Shown: positions 1 to 7,578, numbered from the stretch's first letter. The stretch: 12,556 nt of DNA from JBBDRV01 sp040905285 (GCA_040905285.1 JBBDRV010000018.1:1-12556); one strand, 5' to 3'. The notes: generated by a model not told the origin, from the sequence alone. Numbers and translations are program-made.

Positions 1-17
1 GAGACAAACAACGAATT

Positions 18-236
18 TTACTCGTAATCGAGGCTATTGACTTCAGTCGCACTCAATCCTTTGGGAGTTTCTTCAACTTCAAATTCAACAGCTTCGCCAT
101 CTTCGAGGCCCTGCTGAAATCCGAGATTAGGAATGTTGTTTCTGTGGACAAAAATATCTTTGCCTCCATCATCAGGTTCGATGAATCCAAACCCTTTTTC
201 AGCGTCGAACCATTTTACTTTACCTTGTTGTGCCAT
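18..236 (-). CDS. Cold-shock domain protein (CspA family), 72 aa
   Basis: Single-domain cold-shock protein that binds single-stranded RNA or DNA and is expected to act as an RNA chaperone in the cytoplasm. The whole 72 residues are one OB-fold domain. It opens with GKVKWFDAEKGFGFIEP, which holds the RNP1 motif (KGFGFI, residues about 14-19), followed by RNP2 (DIFVHRN, about 27-33) and the usual PKGLSATEV ending. Length matches the family (about 65-75 aa). The ATG at 236 is the natural start. No strong Shine-Dalgarno is visible, but a perfect inverted repeat lies 21 nt upstream. It is divergent from ettA. The name does not tell whether it is cold-induced or constitutive, since both kinds share this sequence. 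The family call is very secure; the specific paralogue is not assigned. Confidence 0.96.
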   Translation of the reverse strand: MAQQGKVKWFDAEKGFGFIEPDDGGKDIFVHRNNIPNLGFQQGLEDGEAVEFEVEETPKGLSATEVNSLDYE

Positions 237-567
237 AATATATGCTAATTGTTTTATACACCTACTTTAGGTGTTCATCCAGTGAAAAGAATTGCTTTAC
301 CAAATCGTTCCAGAAAAGATTACTATTCTTGCCGTAGGCGGGATTAAAAATAACAGTGGTAATATAGGCCTTTCCTGCAGGCAAAGCAATTTAAATTTTA
401 AATGTCAGGCGAAGGAGCATTGGCAGACATCTTTTTCCGGTGGATCCCTGTTCCCGGCTGCCTACCGCCGAAAGCCTGACGGTCCCTGCGATTTGCCGGT
501 GTTTTTAGTACCTTGCGAAGCTAATGCGAAGCCATAATCAGAATCGGAATACCAGAACACGAGACTA
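237..567. other. Divergent intergenic region between cold-shock gene and ettA
   Basis: This 331-bp gap separates two genes read outward. Besides the perfect inverted repeat at 258-274 it holds an imperfect inverted repeat around CCTGCAGG (370-386) and an AT-only palindrome-like run ATTTAAATTTTAAAT (389-403). It must hold both promoters, but I could not place a convincing one. A reading frame starting with TTG at 292 covers much of the gap, but it has no recognisable domain and no ribosome site, so I do not call it. Confidence 0.5.
258..274 (-). promoter_or_regulatory. Perfect 7-bp inverted repeat upstream of the cold-shock gene
   Basis: The sequence ACACCTA CTT TAGGTGT is a perfect inverted repeat with a 3-nt centre. 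It ends 21 nt before the cold-shock gene start. It could be an operator, or a small hairpin in the 5' leader of the cold-shock mRNA close to the ribosome site. The sequence does not decide between these. Confidence 0.45.
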
Positions 568-2241
568 TTGAGTGACCAGAAAATAATTTTTTCCATGGTC
601 GGGGTCAGCAAGATTTACAAGCCCGACAAAAAAGTATTGAATAATATATACCTGTCCTTTTTTTACGGTGCAAAAATAGGTGTCCTCGGACTGAATGGAG
701 CCGGAAAAAGTTCTCTTCTGCGGATTATCAACGGAGATGACGAGGACTACCTCGGCGACATTTCCTGTCAAAAAGGAATTACATTCGGCCTCCTTCCGCA
801 GGAGCCCCGGTTGAATCCCGGCAAGACAGTACGGGATATTGTTGAAGAGGGTGTCGAAGACACGATATCGCTCCTGAAAGAGTATGAAGAAATAAATAAT
901 TCCTTCAGCGATCCGGATGCTGATTTTGACAAGCTTATCTCAAAGCAGTCAAAGCTCCAGGAACAGATAGACCGGATCGATGCCTGGACTATAGATAAAA
1001 AACTGGAGCAGGCGATGGATGCTCTTCGAACACCTCCGGGGAACACTCCGGTAAAGGTGCTTTCCGGTGGAGAAGCCCGTCGTGTGGCTCTTTGCCGTCT
1101 TTTGCTGAAAAAGCCCGATGTTCTGTTACTGGACGAGCCGACCAATCACCTGGATGCGGAATCGGTGGGCTGGCTGGAACAGCACCTTGCCAGATATGAA
1201 GGAACGGTGATAGCTGTAACCCATGACCGTTATTTTCTGGATAATGTGGCCGGCTGGATTCTGGAGCTTGATCACGGGGAGGGAATCCCTTTTGAGGGAA
1301 ACTACAGCTCCTGGCTCGAGCAGAAGAAGACCCGGCTGGAAGTAGAAGAGAAACAAGAATCCAGACGGCAGCGGTCACTTCAGAAAGAACTTGAGTGGAT
1401 CCGTCAGAATCCCAAAGGCCGCCGGGCCAAGAGCAAGGCCCGGATCAGCGCGTATGAAGATCTGCTCTCGGAAGAGCGGGTCAGCCATCGGGAAGAGATG
1501 GAAATTTACATTCCTGCCGGCCCGAGGCTGGGCGATACGGTTATTGAGGCGAAGAACGTAACCAAGGGATTCGGCGACAGGGTGCTTGTCGACGACATGG
1601 ATTTCAGTCTGCCCCCGGGCGGAATCGTCGGGGTGACCGGACCGAACGGAGCGGGAAAAACTACTCTGTTTAAAATGATTATCGGGGAAGAGGAACCGGA
1701 CAGCGGGACGGTCAGAATCGGGGAGACGGTAAGGCTGGGTTATATAGATCAGAAAAGACCGCTTGATCCTTCAAAGACAATCTGGGAAGAAATTTCGGGA
1801 GGCCTCGAAATCCTGAAGCTCGGCAACCGTGAGATTAATTCCCGCGCCTATGTCGCGCGGTTTAATTTTAGCGGCAGTGACCAGCAGAAACGGGTAGGAG
1901 ACATATCGGGAGGTGAACGGAACCGGGTTCATTTGGCAAAAATGCTGAAGGAAGGGGCCAATGTGCTTCTGCTCGACGAACCCACCAATGACCTGGATGT
2001 CAATACCCTCAGGGCATTGGAGGAAGCTCTTCTGGAGTTTGCCGGCTGTGCTGTGATCATCTCCCACGACCGCTGGTTTCTGGACAGGGTTGCTACGCAT
2101 ATCCTCTCTTTCGAAGGGGAAAGCCGGGTCAAATGGTTTGAAGGGAATTATGCTGAATATGAGGAAAACCGGAGGAAGCGGCTGGGCCTTGATGACGGTC
2201 AACGGGAGGAAACCCGGTACAGGAAACTGACAAAAGAATAG
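568..2241 (+). CDS. ettA: Energy-dependent translational throttle protein EttA (ABC-F ATPase)
   Basis: Soluble ABC-F protein with two ATPase domains and no membrane part. EttA binds the ribosomal E site and gates entry into the elongation cycle according to ATP/ADP level. Domain 1 has Walker A GLNGAGKS (41-48), signature LSGGE (165-169), Walker B VLLLDEP with catalytic Glu190, and switch His219. The inter-domain linker (about 240-320) includes GNYSSWLEQK, very like E. coli EttA. Domain 2 has Walker A GPNGAGKT (358-365), signature ISGGE (446-450), catalytic Glu471 and His500. At 557 aa it is within two residues of E. coli EttA (555), and similarity runs end to end. That supports the TTG start at 568, because the first ATG (595) would remove nine N-terminal residues. 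No strong Shine-Dalgarno is seen. It converges on the AEC permease with 40 bp between stops. Confidence 0.96.
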   Translation: MSDQKIIFSMVGVSKIYKPDKKVLNNIYLSFFYGAKIGVLGLNGAGKSSLLRIINGDDEDYLGDISCQKGITFGLLPQEPRLNPGKTVRDIVEEGVEDTISLLKEYEEINNSFSDPDADFDKLISKQSKLQEQIDRIDAWTIDKKLEQAMDALRTPPGNTPVKVLSGGEARRVALCRLLLKKPDVLLLDEPTNHLDAESVGWLEQHLARYEGTVIAVTHDRYFLDNVAGWILELDHGEGIPFEGNYSSWLEQKKTRLEVEEKQESRRQRSLQKELEWIRQNPKGRRAKSKARISAYEDLLSEERVSHREEMEIYIPAGPRLGDTVIEAKNVTKGFGDRVLVDDMDFSLPPGGIVGVTGPNGAGKTTLFKMIIGEEEPDSGTVRIGETVRLGYIDQKRPLDPSKTIWEEISGGLEILKLGNREINSRAYVARFNFSGSDQQKRVGDISGGERNRVHLAKMLKEGANVLLLDEPTNDLDVNTLRALEEALLEFAGCAVIISHDRWFLDRVATHILSFEGESRVKWFEGNYAEYEENRRKRLGLDDGQREETRYRKLTKE

Positions 2242-2244
2242 GCA

Positions 2245-2260
2245 CCGGTTTTTCAACCGG
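2245..2260. terminator. Short hairpin between convergent ettA and AEC genes
   Basis: CCGGTT TTTC AACCGG is a perfect 6-bp inverted repeat beginning 3 nt after the ettA stop, in the 40-bp gap between two convergent genes. Read on the minus strand the loop is GAAA, a GNRA-type tetraloop. There is no long U tract on either side, so a bidirectional terminator is plausible from position but not proven by sequence. Confidence 0.4.
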
Positions 2261-2281
2261 AGGAGCGGCTTTATGACTTCC

Positions 2282-3199
2282 TCAGAGGACCCCCCAGGAC
2301 AGGAAATAATGCCAGAATGCCAGCGTGGCAAATGAAAGGGGAACGCCGATTCCCACCATCAGTGTGGCCAGCCTCGGATTTAATCCAAAGGTAATGGCCA
2401 TAATGGATCCGGTTATCATCGGAGCCATTGCCGCTTCCATAATGCTGACAACAACGATCAGTCCGCTCCCGCCGAATACGGTAACGTACAGAAGAAATAA
2501 AAACAGCGGAGCAACCACCAGTTTATAGGCCAGGCCGCTGATGAGAGGTTTCAGGCTCTCCCCTTTCAGATCTATCTTCAGCTGCATTCCTACAGAAATC
2601 AGAGCCAGTGGTGTAATGGTGGATCCCAGCCGTTCCAGAACACCGAGTGCAAATCCTTCAGCCTGAATGCCGGATGCTTTCATCAGCAGCGCAATGACAA
2701 ATGTGATGAACGGCGGAAAGAGAAGTATTTTCCGGAGGATCAGACGCTTACGGGTTCTGCCGGACGAATAGACAGAAGCTATAATAATACCTGCTGTAGA
2801 GATTGCAACAAACGATCCCGGCTGGTCCACCATCAGGGCTATTGTCAGGGCGTCTGCCCCGTATAAAGCTTCAATTACGGGAAAACCGATGAACGATGTA
2901 TTCCCGAACCCCGCTGTCATGAGCAGACAGCCTGTTGTTTTTCGGTCCCAGTTGAACAGGATGCCCAGAAGGGGGATTACCAGCAGTGAAAGCAACAGTA
3001 CAATCCAGGAAGTCAGTATGGGATACAGCAGCGCCAGCTCAAGTTCCAGCCGGGGTATATGTATTAATGCCAGGGCCGGAAGCGAGATGTAAATGACAAA
3101 CTGGTTAAGTGCTTTAGGTGTGTCCGCGGGGAAATCTTTTACTCTCTGAAGCAACAAGCCGATGGACAGGCAAACGATAACAAGAATAATATTGACCAT
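2282..3199 (-). CDS. AEC-family (auxin efflux carrier) permease
   Basis: Inner-membrane transporter of the AEC family (PF03547-type), whose bacterial members carry malate, malonate or similar small organic anions. The substrate here is unknown. The 305-residue protein is hydrophobic throughout, with about ten likely membrane segments. Family landmarks are the N-terminal NQFVIYISLPALAL (about 32-45), GFGNTSFIGFPVIEALYG (97-114, the conserved N-x-x-F-x-G-x-P block), LISVGMQL (200-207) and EAAMAPMITGS (255-265). The frame is open for 49 more codons upstream (to 3346), but that part is not membrane-like and is absent from the family. MVNIILVIVCLSIG at 3199 fits the usual start and length. The ribosome site is weak. 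It converges with ettA and is divergent from the transferase-like gene. Confidence 0.9.
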   Translation of the reverse strand: MVNIILVIVCLSIGLLLQRVKDFPADTPKALNQFVIYISLPALALIHIPRLELELALLYPILTSWIVLLLSLLVIPLLGILFNWDRKTTGCLLMTAGFGNTSFIGFPVIEALYGADALTIALMVDQPGSFVAISTAGIIIASVYSSGRTRKRLILRKILLFPPFITFVIALLMKASGIQAEGFALGVLERLGSTITPLALISVGMQLKIDLKGESLKPLISGLAYKLVVAPLFLFLLYVTVFGGSGLIVVVSIMEAAMAPMITGSIMAITFGLNPRLATLMVGIGVPLSFATLAFWHYFLSWGVL

Positions 3200-3500
3200 A
3201 AAAACCGTTAAAAGCCGGCAAAATGAGTTGAACAGCGCATAGTCTGAAAAAAAAGGCGAAAGAGAACAAAGTAAACAAAAATGCAACAACTGTCCGGTTG
3301 TGGAAATTTTACACATGTACAGCCGGTGCGATAAGAAGATACTCACTGTTTTCCCCCAAAAAACCGGTTCAGGAGAATTAAGGGGACACCCGGCAGACTC
3401 TACTCTTTTGGCACAATAGTTGTCATAAACACACTCGGGGTACGGTACTATTGGAACGGAGTCTTAAAGCCGAAAAGGTAGTAATAAAATATTTTTTATA
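3200..3500. other. Divergent intergenic region between AEC permease and transferase-like gene
   Basis: This 301-bp gap holds the upstream regions of both flanking genes. The left half (3200-3346) reads open as an extension of the permease frame, but that extension looks non-coding. The only promoter-like signal I could place is the one at 3420-3453 for the rightward gene. No repeat, RNA gene or terminator stands out. Confidence 0.5.
3420..3453 (+). promoter_or_regulatory. Possible Bacteroidota-type promoter for the transferase-like gene
   Basis: TTG (3420-3422) is followed after 23 nt by TACTATTG (3446-3453). This is one mismatch from the TAnnTTTG -7 element known from Bacteroidota, with a spacing at the upper end of the usual range (17-23). 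Transcription would start near 3460, giving a leader of about 40 nt before the ATG at 3501. Matches this short arise by chance, so this is a candidate only. Confidence 0.28.
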
Positions 3501-4361
3501 ATGGCGGAGAAAAGCGGATTGAATTTTGTGTATACCTACCTGTCCAAAAGCTATCTGCTTGTCCTGGAACGGCTGGTCCTCAAACTGTTCGTCCGTCCGG
3601 ATATAGCGGTACGTTGTACGTATAACACTGTCAAACCTTCTCCGGAACAGGTGATCAGTAATTTCTTTCAGGGCATCGTACTCTTCGGAAATGCCAATGG
3701 AGGATTATTCTGGGGGAGCAGGTCCAGGAGGGCAATTATTACCCAGGAGTCAGCCCGTATCCAGAAAAGGCTGGAACAGTACATGAAACGGGAGAGGGTT
3801 GATCTCCGGTACAATGAAAATGTGGAAGAGGTGATTCGCAGCTGCCGGAGGAAGGATGAAGGGACATGGATCAATGAGCCGCTAATAGATATCTACATGA
3901 AGCTGAACTCCATGGGCTGGATGAACAGCATGGAAGCCTACCGGGACGGTAAACTGGTTGCCGGACTGTGGGGACTGAAGATAGGCCATACGTTTTCGGT
4001 TATGAGCATGTTTCACCGGGCCAACAGGGCCGGCAGTATTTTATTTGGCCATCTGGTCAGGAAAGTGATGAAAGGGGAACTGAAAATGATTGACTGTGTC
4101 GACCTGAATAGTAATTTCAGACGTTATGGAGCGCATGCAGTTCCGCTTGCGGATTTTAACAAAAAAATTATCCGGCATTTCAATCAGACTGATCCTGCAT
4201 CAGGTGCCCGGCCGTCTTTAATAAGTATAACAGATAAGCCGTCTACATTGAACCTTCATCAATACAGGCCGGAATCCCTCCGCATCTCAGAGGCCATCGG
4301 AACCTTGAAGTCTTCGGATATCTACAGCCCGGATGTTAACGGATCAGTATCTCAGGTGTAG
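3501..4361 (+). CDS. Divergent leucyl/phenylalanyl-tRNA-protein transferase-like protein (Aat/LFTR superfamily)
   Basis: A 286-aa protein whose middle (about residues 65-225) follows Aat, the enzyme that adds Leu or Phe to N-termini to make N-degrons. Aligned landmarks are EGTWI (120-124, E. coli EGTWI), MEAYRDGKLVAGLWG (144-158, E. coli IEVWREDELVGGMYG), SMFHRAN (169-175, E. coli SMFSRME) and KMIDC (195-199, E. coli KLIDC). Asp198 corresponds to E. coli Asp186. Two residues important in E. coli are replaced: Glu156 (in CGESMF) aligns with Met168, and Gln188 (in DCQ) with Val200. The usual N-terminal GLLALGGDLSP-GIFPW block is largely missing, and a tail of about 60 residues has no counterpart. 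It may be a non-canonical transferase using another acyl-tRNA, or another GNAT-fold acyltransferase. The ATG at 3501 has no good Shine-Dalgarno. Its last 18 bp overlap the opposite-strand phosphatase gene. Confidence 0.75.
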   Translation: MAEKSGLNFVYTYLSKSYLLVLERLVLKLFVRPDIAVRCTYNTVKPSPEQVISNFFQGIVLFGNANGGLFWGSRSRRAIITQESARIQKRLEQYMKRERVDLRYNENVEEVIRSCRRKDEGTWINEPLIDIYMKLNSMGWMNSMEAYRDGKLVAGLWGLKIGHTFSVMSMFHRANRAGSILFGHLVRKVMKGELKMIDCVDLNSNFRRYGAHAVPLADFNKKIIRHFNQTDPASGARPSLISITDKPSTLNLHQYRPESLRISEAIGTLKSSDIYSPDVNGSVSQV

Positions 4362-4856
4362 CAGTTTACTCTCACCATTCTGCGAGCGGGTAATGATGAT
4401 AATATTACCGAAGTCGGACTCATCGAACTTTCCTTCAAAATGCTCTCTTCCAAGAGCCAGGTTAGAAGCGGGTGGAGTGGTATTGGAGTGGCCGCTGATA
4501 AGTATGGTTTCTCCCCTGTGCCGGTTCAGCCAGGCCGGAATCAGCGTGTCCAGCTGTTCATGATCATAATCCTCTATGACGGTGTCATTGCGTTCGGCTA
4601 TTGCCTCAACGGTTTTTTGAGTCCGGACCCTTGGAGTTGAGTAGACCGCATCAAACTGCAGTCTGCTTAACATCTCCGAAAGCCGGTCAGCTCTCCGGTA
4701 TCCTTCTTCAGATAAATCCGGATCTTCACTGTCATCCATTTTTTCCGCATGGCGGACCAGGACCACGGTAGTAAGGTCCCCGGACTCCGGCTGATCGACA
4801 CCGGAACAGGAGGCAAACAGCACCAGGCCGAGGAAAAGACACGTGCATTTTTTCAT
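4344..4856 (-). CDS. Histidine-phosphatase-family lipoprotein (SixA/PGM-like)
   Basis: A 170-aa phosphohydrolase of the histidine phosphatase (phosphoglycerate mutase-like) superfamily, expected to act outside the inner membrane. The N-terminus MKKCTCLFLGLVLFASC is a lipoprotein signal with lipobox F-A-S-C, making Cys17 the lipid anchor. The catalytic motif LVRHAEK places nucleophile His36 next to Arg35. STPRVRT (73-79) supplies the second arginine, and SGHSNT (121-126) the second catalytic histidine, His123. Substrate cannot be predicted: family members act on phosphohistidine, sugar phosphates or polyphosphates. The frame is open 25 codons further upstream, but starting at 4856 puts the signal peptide at the N-terminus. 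The 3' end overlaps the transferase-like gene by 18 bp. It follows the amidohydrolase gene on the same strand after 195 bp, so it probably has its own promoter. Confidence 0.9.
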   Translation of the reverse strand: MKKCTCLFLGLVLFASCSGVDQPESGDLTTVVLVRHAEKMDDSEDPDLSEEGYRRADRLSEMLSRLQFDAVYSTPRVRTQKTVEAIAERNDTVIEDYDHEQLDTLIPAWLNRHRGETILISGHSNTTPPASNLALGREHFEGKFDESDFGNIIIITRSQNGESKLLHLRY

Positions 4857-5038
4857 CTGTATTATAATCCTGAGGTATATGGATATACGTAGAGTATTTG
4901 CAGGGAAGCTTATGGTCAAATTTCTGATCAAGTTAACAGGGTTTTTTTAATAATCAATACGCGGAGCCTTTGAAAAACCTGTATTCTGTACATACCGGGC
5001 CCGGCGGGATTTGACGAAAGAAAGCATCGGGTGACTGT

Positions 5039-5051
5039 CCGACTTTGTCGG
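5039..5051 (-). terminator. Small hairpin directly after the amidohydrolase stop
   Basis: CCGAC TTT GTCGG is a perfect 5-bp inverted repeat touching the stop codon (5052-5054) of the M20 gene on its downstream side. No U tract follows, so it is at best a weak terminator or an mRNA 3'-end stabiliser. A separate 10-bp palindrome, CCGGGCCCGG (4995-5004), lies further along the same gap. Confidence 0.25.
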
Positions 5052-6686
5052 CTATCGGGCTTGGTCGTCTATTGTCGGATACTGGATTCCCAATTGCTCC
5101 AGATAGGTGTCATACCGGGTTTCATCATAATAAAACTTCTCCAGTTCCGGTCGGAATTCATTCATGGTGTCAGTGTTAAGATGAATTGCGGGTTTATCAT
5201 CTTCTGAAATCATCGGTTCATACCGGACGTCCGATGTCTGTACATTGTTAAAATAATCCCATGCCTCGTCGACCAGCTCAGGCCGGAGTAGAAAATCAAT
5301 GACCGTCATGGCGGCCACCTTGGCTCCGGCTGTTGCTCCCTTATGGGCTATCGGTGTAGCCATTGCAACAGCATTTGACCAATGATGCCCGGCAAGTCCC
5401 GGCACATTCGACGGGTAGCGCAGGGTAACTGTAGGTGTTTTCCAGGACACATCGCCTATATCATCCGAACCGCCACTGACTGGAGACGAAGGAGGTCCGC
5501 TGAGGCCGCGCAGCTCGGTGTTCAATCCATCCCTGGTATCGGAATCCACCTCCGATTGCAGGGCTTTTGCCAGTGTCTGATCGGCAGAGGACCATTCGGG
5601 CAGACCCACCGTTTGAATATTTTCGTTCATGGTTTCTGCTATAACCTTATTGAAGTGCCGGGGCCAGGCGGCTCCGAGGATTCGGGAAGAGGTTTCGGTT
5701 TCGGTCATCAGGGCAGCCCCCTTGGCCATATTGTTCGCAGTCTTATAAAGATCCATAATTCCTTCATAAGTGACATCACGCAGAAAATACCAGATTGAAG
5801 CTCGTGACGGGACTACATTAGGCTGATCTCCTCCCTCCGTAATGATCGAGTGCGAGCGGGTTATCGGGTGCAGGTGTTCTCTTTTGTAATTCCAGCCTAC
5901 GTTCATCAATTCAGCGGCATCCAGTGCACTTCTGCCCCTCCACGGACTGCCGGCGGAATGAGCTGATTCCCCTTCGAAAATATATTCAACGGATATCAGC
6001 CCGGTTCCCCTGGCCTCCCCCCAGGAGACGCTTAAGTTGCTGCTTACATGTGAAAAAATGGTTATATCGACGTCATCAAATAAACCGTCACGGGTGTAGT
6101 ACGCTTTGGTTCCGAGTTGCTCTTCTGCAATCCCCGGCCATAACAGCAGGGTTCCCTGTATATTGTTGCGCTCCATGATATCCTTGACCGCTAACGCTGC
6201 GGTCATGTTTAGCGGTATTCCTGAATTATGCCCTTCCCCGTGTCCCGGAGCTCCTTCTACGAGCGGACTGTGATAGGCAACACCGGGTTTCTGTGACGCT
6301 TTTGGAATACCATCCAGGTCACTTCCAAGGGCAATCACCGGTTCGCCTGACCCCCATCTGGCAGTCCATGCAGTAGGAACTCCCGATACGCCGCGGGATA
6401 TTTCAAATCCGTTTTCTTCCAGAATACCGGATAAATAATCGGAGGATTCATACTCATGGAAACCCAGTTCACTGAAACTGAATATCTTGTCGATCATCAC
6501 CTGAGTCTGTTTGTGGCGTCCTTCGACAATTTCGAGGATTTCCGATTTAAACCCGCTTATCTGTTCCGTGGTATACGCCTGCTGCTGTGCTTCTGCCGGA
6601 TGAAAAACTCCTGAAATAAAGAAAGCCAGAATTATTATGGGGCGGCAGACCCCTGCCTTTGGATAATTACAGTTGTGAAGATCCAT
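5052..6686 (-). CDS. Exported M20-family amidohydrolase, AbgB-like
   Basis: Predicted exported metal-dependent amidohydrolase of the M20 peptidase family, closest in pattern to AbgB (p-aminobenzoyl-glutamate hydrolase subunit). The signal peptide ends AEA-QQQ (about residue 33). Catalytic-domain landmarks are SDLDGIP (122-128), GHGEGHNSG (148-156), the IAEEQLG Glu pair (Glu188-Glu189) and FSHVSS (211-216). The lid/dimerisation domain starts near AHSAGSPWRGRSALDA (242-257). GGSDDIGDVSW (405-415) and GHHWSNAVA near the end match the AbgB-type C-terminus. At 544 aa it is longer than E. coli AbgB (481), with an acidic, Tyr-rich tail after about residue 470. The metal-ligand Cys of the CGH motif of classical M20D enzymes is Glu151 here. 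Substrate is unknown and no AbgA-like partner is nearby. It starts 26 bp after the brkB-like gene and is probably co-transcribed with it. Confidence 0.9.
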   Translation of the reverse strand: MDLHNCNYPKAGVCRPIIILAFFISGVFHPAEAQQQAYTTEQISGFKSEILEIVEGRHKQTQVMIDKIFSFSELGFHEYESSDYLSGILEENGFEISRGVSGVPTAWTARWGSGEPVIALGSDLDGIPKASQKPGVAYHSPLVEGAPGHGEGHNSGIPLNMTAALAVKDIMERNNIQGTLLLWPGIAEEQLGTKAYYTRDGLFDDVDITIFSHVSSNLSVSWGEARGTGLISVEYIFEGESAHSAGSPWRGRSALDAAELMNVGWNYKREHLHPITRSHSIITEGGDQPNVVPSRASIWYFLRDVTYEGIMDLYKTANNMAKGAALMTETETSSRILGAAWPRHFNKVIAETMNENIQTVGLPEWSSADQTLAKALQSEVDSDTRDGLNTELRGLSGPPSSPVSGGSDDIGDVSWKTPTVTLRYPSNVPGLAGHHWSNAVAMATPIAHKGATAGAKVAAMTVIDFLLRPELVDEAWDYFNNVQTSDVRYEPMISEDDKPAIHLNTDTMNEFRPELEKFYYDETRYDTYLEQLGIQYPTIDDQAR

Positions 6687-6712
6687 GTCAGTACAGTGTT
6701 TTAGTAGAACAG

Positions 6713-7570
6713 TTAACCGGACGAAGATATATTCTGTGCCGGATGGCTGATAACGGCATTCAGCTTAGCTCCGAAAAGAAGAACGGCAGCTGAAATATAG
6801 AAGTACAGCAACAGGAATATGATTGCCCCGATACTTCCGTAAAGTATGCTCAAATCGACAAAGGTTCGCATATAAAAGTCGAATCCGATTGATATTCCTA
6901 TCCACACCAGTACGGAGAGTATGGAACCGGGGATGATTTGCCGGAATTTCTGTTTGGCATTCGGAGCGGCATAGTATATGAAACCCACAGTCAATATCAG
7001 CAATACCACGGCTACGGGCCATCTGAGCCATGTCCAGATCAGGATGAAAGCTTCATCCAGCCCCACCAGACCGGCAATCCACTCCAGAGCCTGCGGACCT
7101 GTGATCATAAAAAACAGGGCAAGTATCAACAGTGCTGCAATTCCCAGCGTATATACGACAGAAAGAAGAAACTGAGACCAGAAGGGGCGGTTCTCTTCAA
7201 CCCGGTAGGCGATGTTCAGGGCATGGGTGGCCGACCTCATGGCACTGGACGATAGCCACAGGGCCGCAAGTATAGCCAGCGGAAGCAAAGCACCCGTCGG
7301 TTGCTCTATCTCGTCTATAACCTGATCAATCAGCTCCGTTGCATCTCCCGGAAGGACCGCCTCGGACTGATCGTAAAGAACCTGATAGAACCCCGACAGG
7401 TCAAGAACGCCCAGAATGGCTATGAACACGATAATAAACGGAAAAATTGCGAAAAGCATCTGGAAAGCCACGGCGGCGGCATAAGTATCCATATCCGATT
7501 GGAAAAAACTCCTGAATGTTTTTTTAAGCAGGCTCCACAGTTTTTCCCCGCCAAGGCCGGGTATTTTCAT
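6713..7570 (-). CDS. YihY/virulence factor BrkB family membrane protein
   Basis: Integral inner-membrane protein of the YihY/BrkB family (once annotated as RNase BN), 285 aa, typical length. Function is not established for the family; export of small molecules has been suggested. About six membrane segments can be placed at 31-55, 96-115, 134-157, 181-201, 214-234 and 246-268. Family blocks include DTYAAAVAFQMLFAIFPF (28-45), WLSSSAMRSATHALNIAY (105-122), YYAAPNAKQKFRQIIPGS (199-216) and YGSIGAIIFLLLYFYISA (244-261). The usual C-terminal GAELNAE motif reads GAKLNAV, losing both acidic residues. The ATG at 7570 has a good ribosome site (GGGAGA, 8-nt spacing). It is the first gene of a probable two-gene operon with the M20 amidohydrolase and is divergent from the carboxypeptidase-regulatory-like gene. 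Confidence 0.92.
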   Translation of the reverse strand: MKIPGLGGEKLWSLLKKTFRSFFQSDMDTYAAAVAFQMLFAIFPFIIVFIAILGVLDLSGFYQVLYDQSEAVLPGDATELIDQVIDEIEQPTGALLPLAILAALWLSSSAMRSATHALNIAYRVEENRPFWSQFLLSVVYTLGIAALLILALFFMITGPQALEWIAGLVGLDEAFILIWTWLRWPVAVVLLILTVGFIYYAAPNAKQKFRQIIPGSILSVLVWIGISIGFDFYMRTFVDLSILYGSIGAIIFLLLYFYISAAVLLFGAKLNAVISHPAQNISSSG

Positions 7571-7578
7571 CAGTCAGT

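Noticed and set aside
495..516. TACCTTGC as a -7 element for ettA
   Set aside because: Two mismatches to TAnnTTTG, and the nearest TTTG is only about 13 nt upstream, too close for a promoter.
292..537. 81-codon plus-strand frame with TTG start in the gap before ettA
   Set aside because: No ribosome site, no domain, and a composition unlike the neighbouring proteins. It most likely reads open by chance in regulatory DNA.
3200..3346. 49-codon N-terminal extension of the AEC permease
   Set aside because: Open in frame, but the residues are not membrane-like, AEC proteins do not have such a segment, and the first family-like helix starts right after the ATG at 3199.
4857..4931. 25-codon extension of the phosphatase lipoprotein
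   Set aside because: It would bury the lipoprotein signal peptide behind a non-signal segment; the ATG at 4856 gives a standard signal and lipobox.
4995..5004. CCGGGCCCGG palindrome as a terminator
   Set aside because: A 10-bp self-complementary sequence without loop or U tract; likely chance in a GC-rich patch.
6765..7255. Open frames on both strands inside the brkB-like gene
   Set aside because: They lie wholly within a well-supported membrane protein gene and show no domain of their own.
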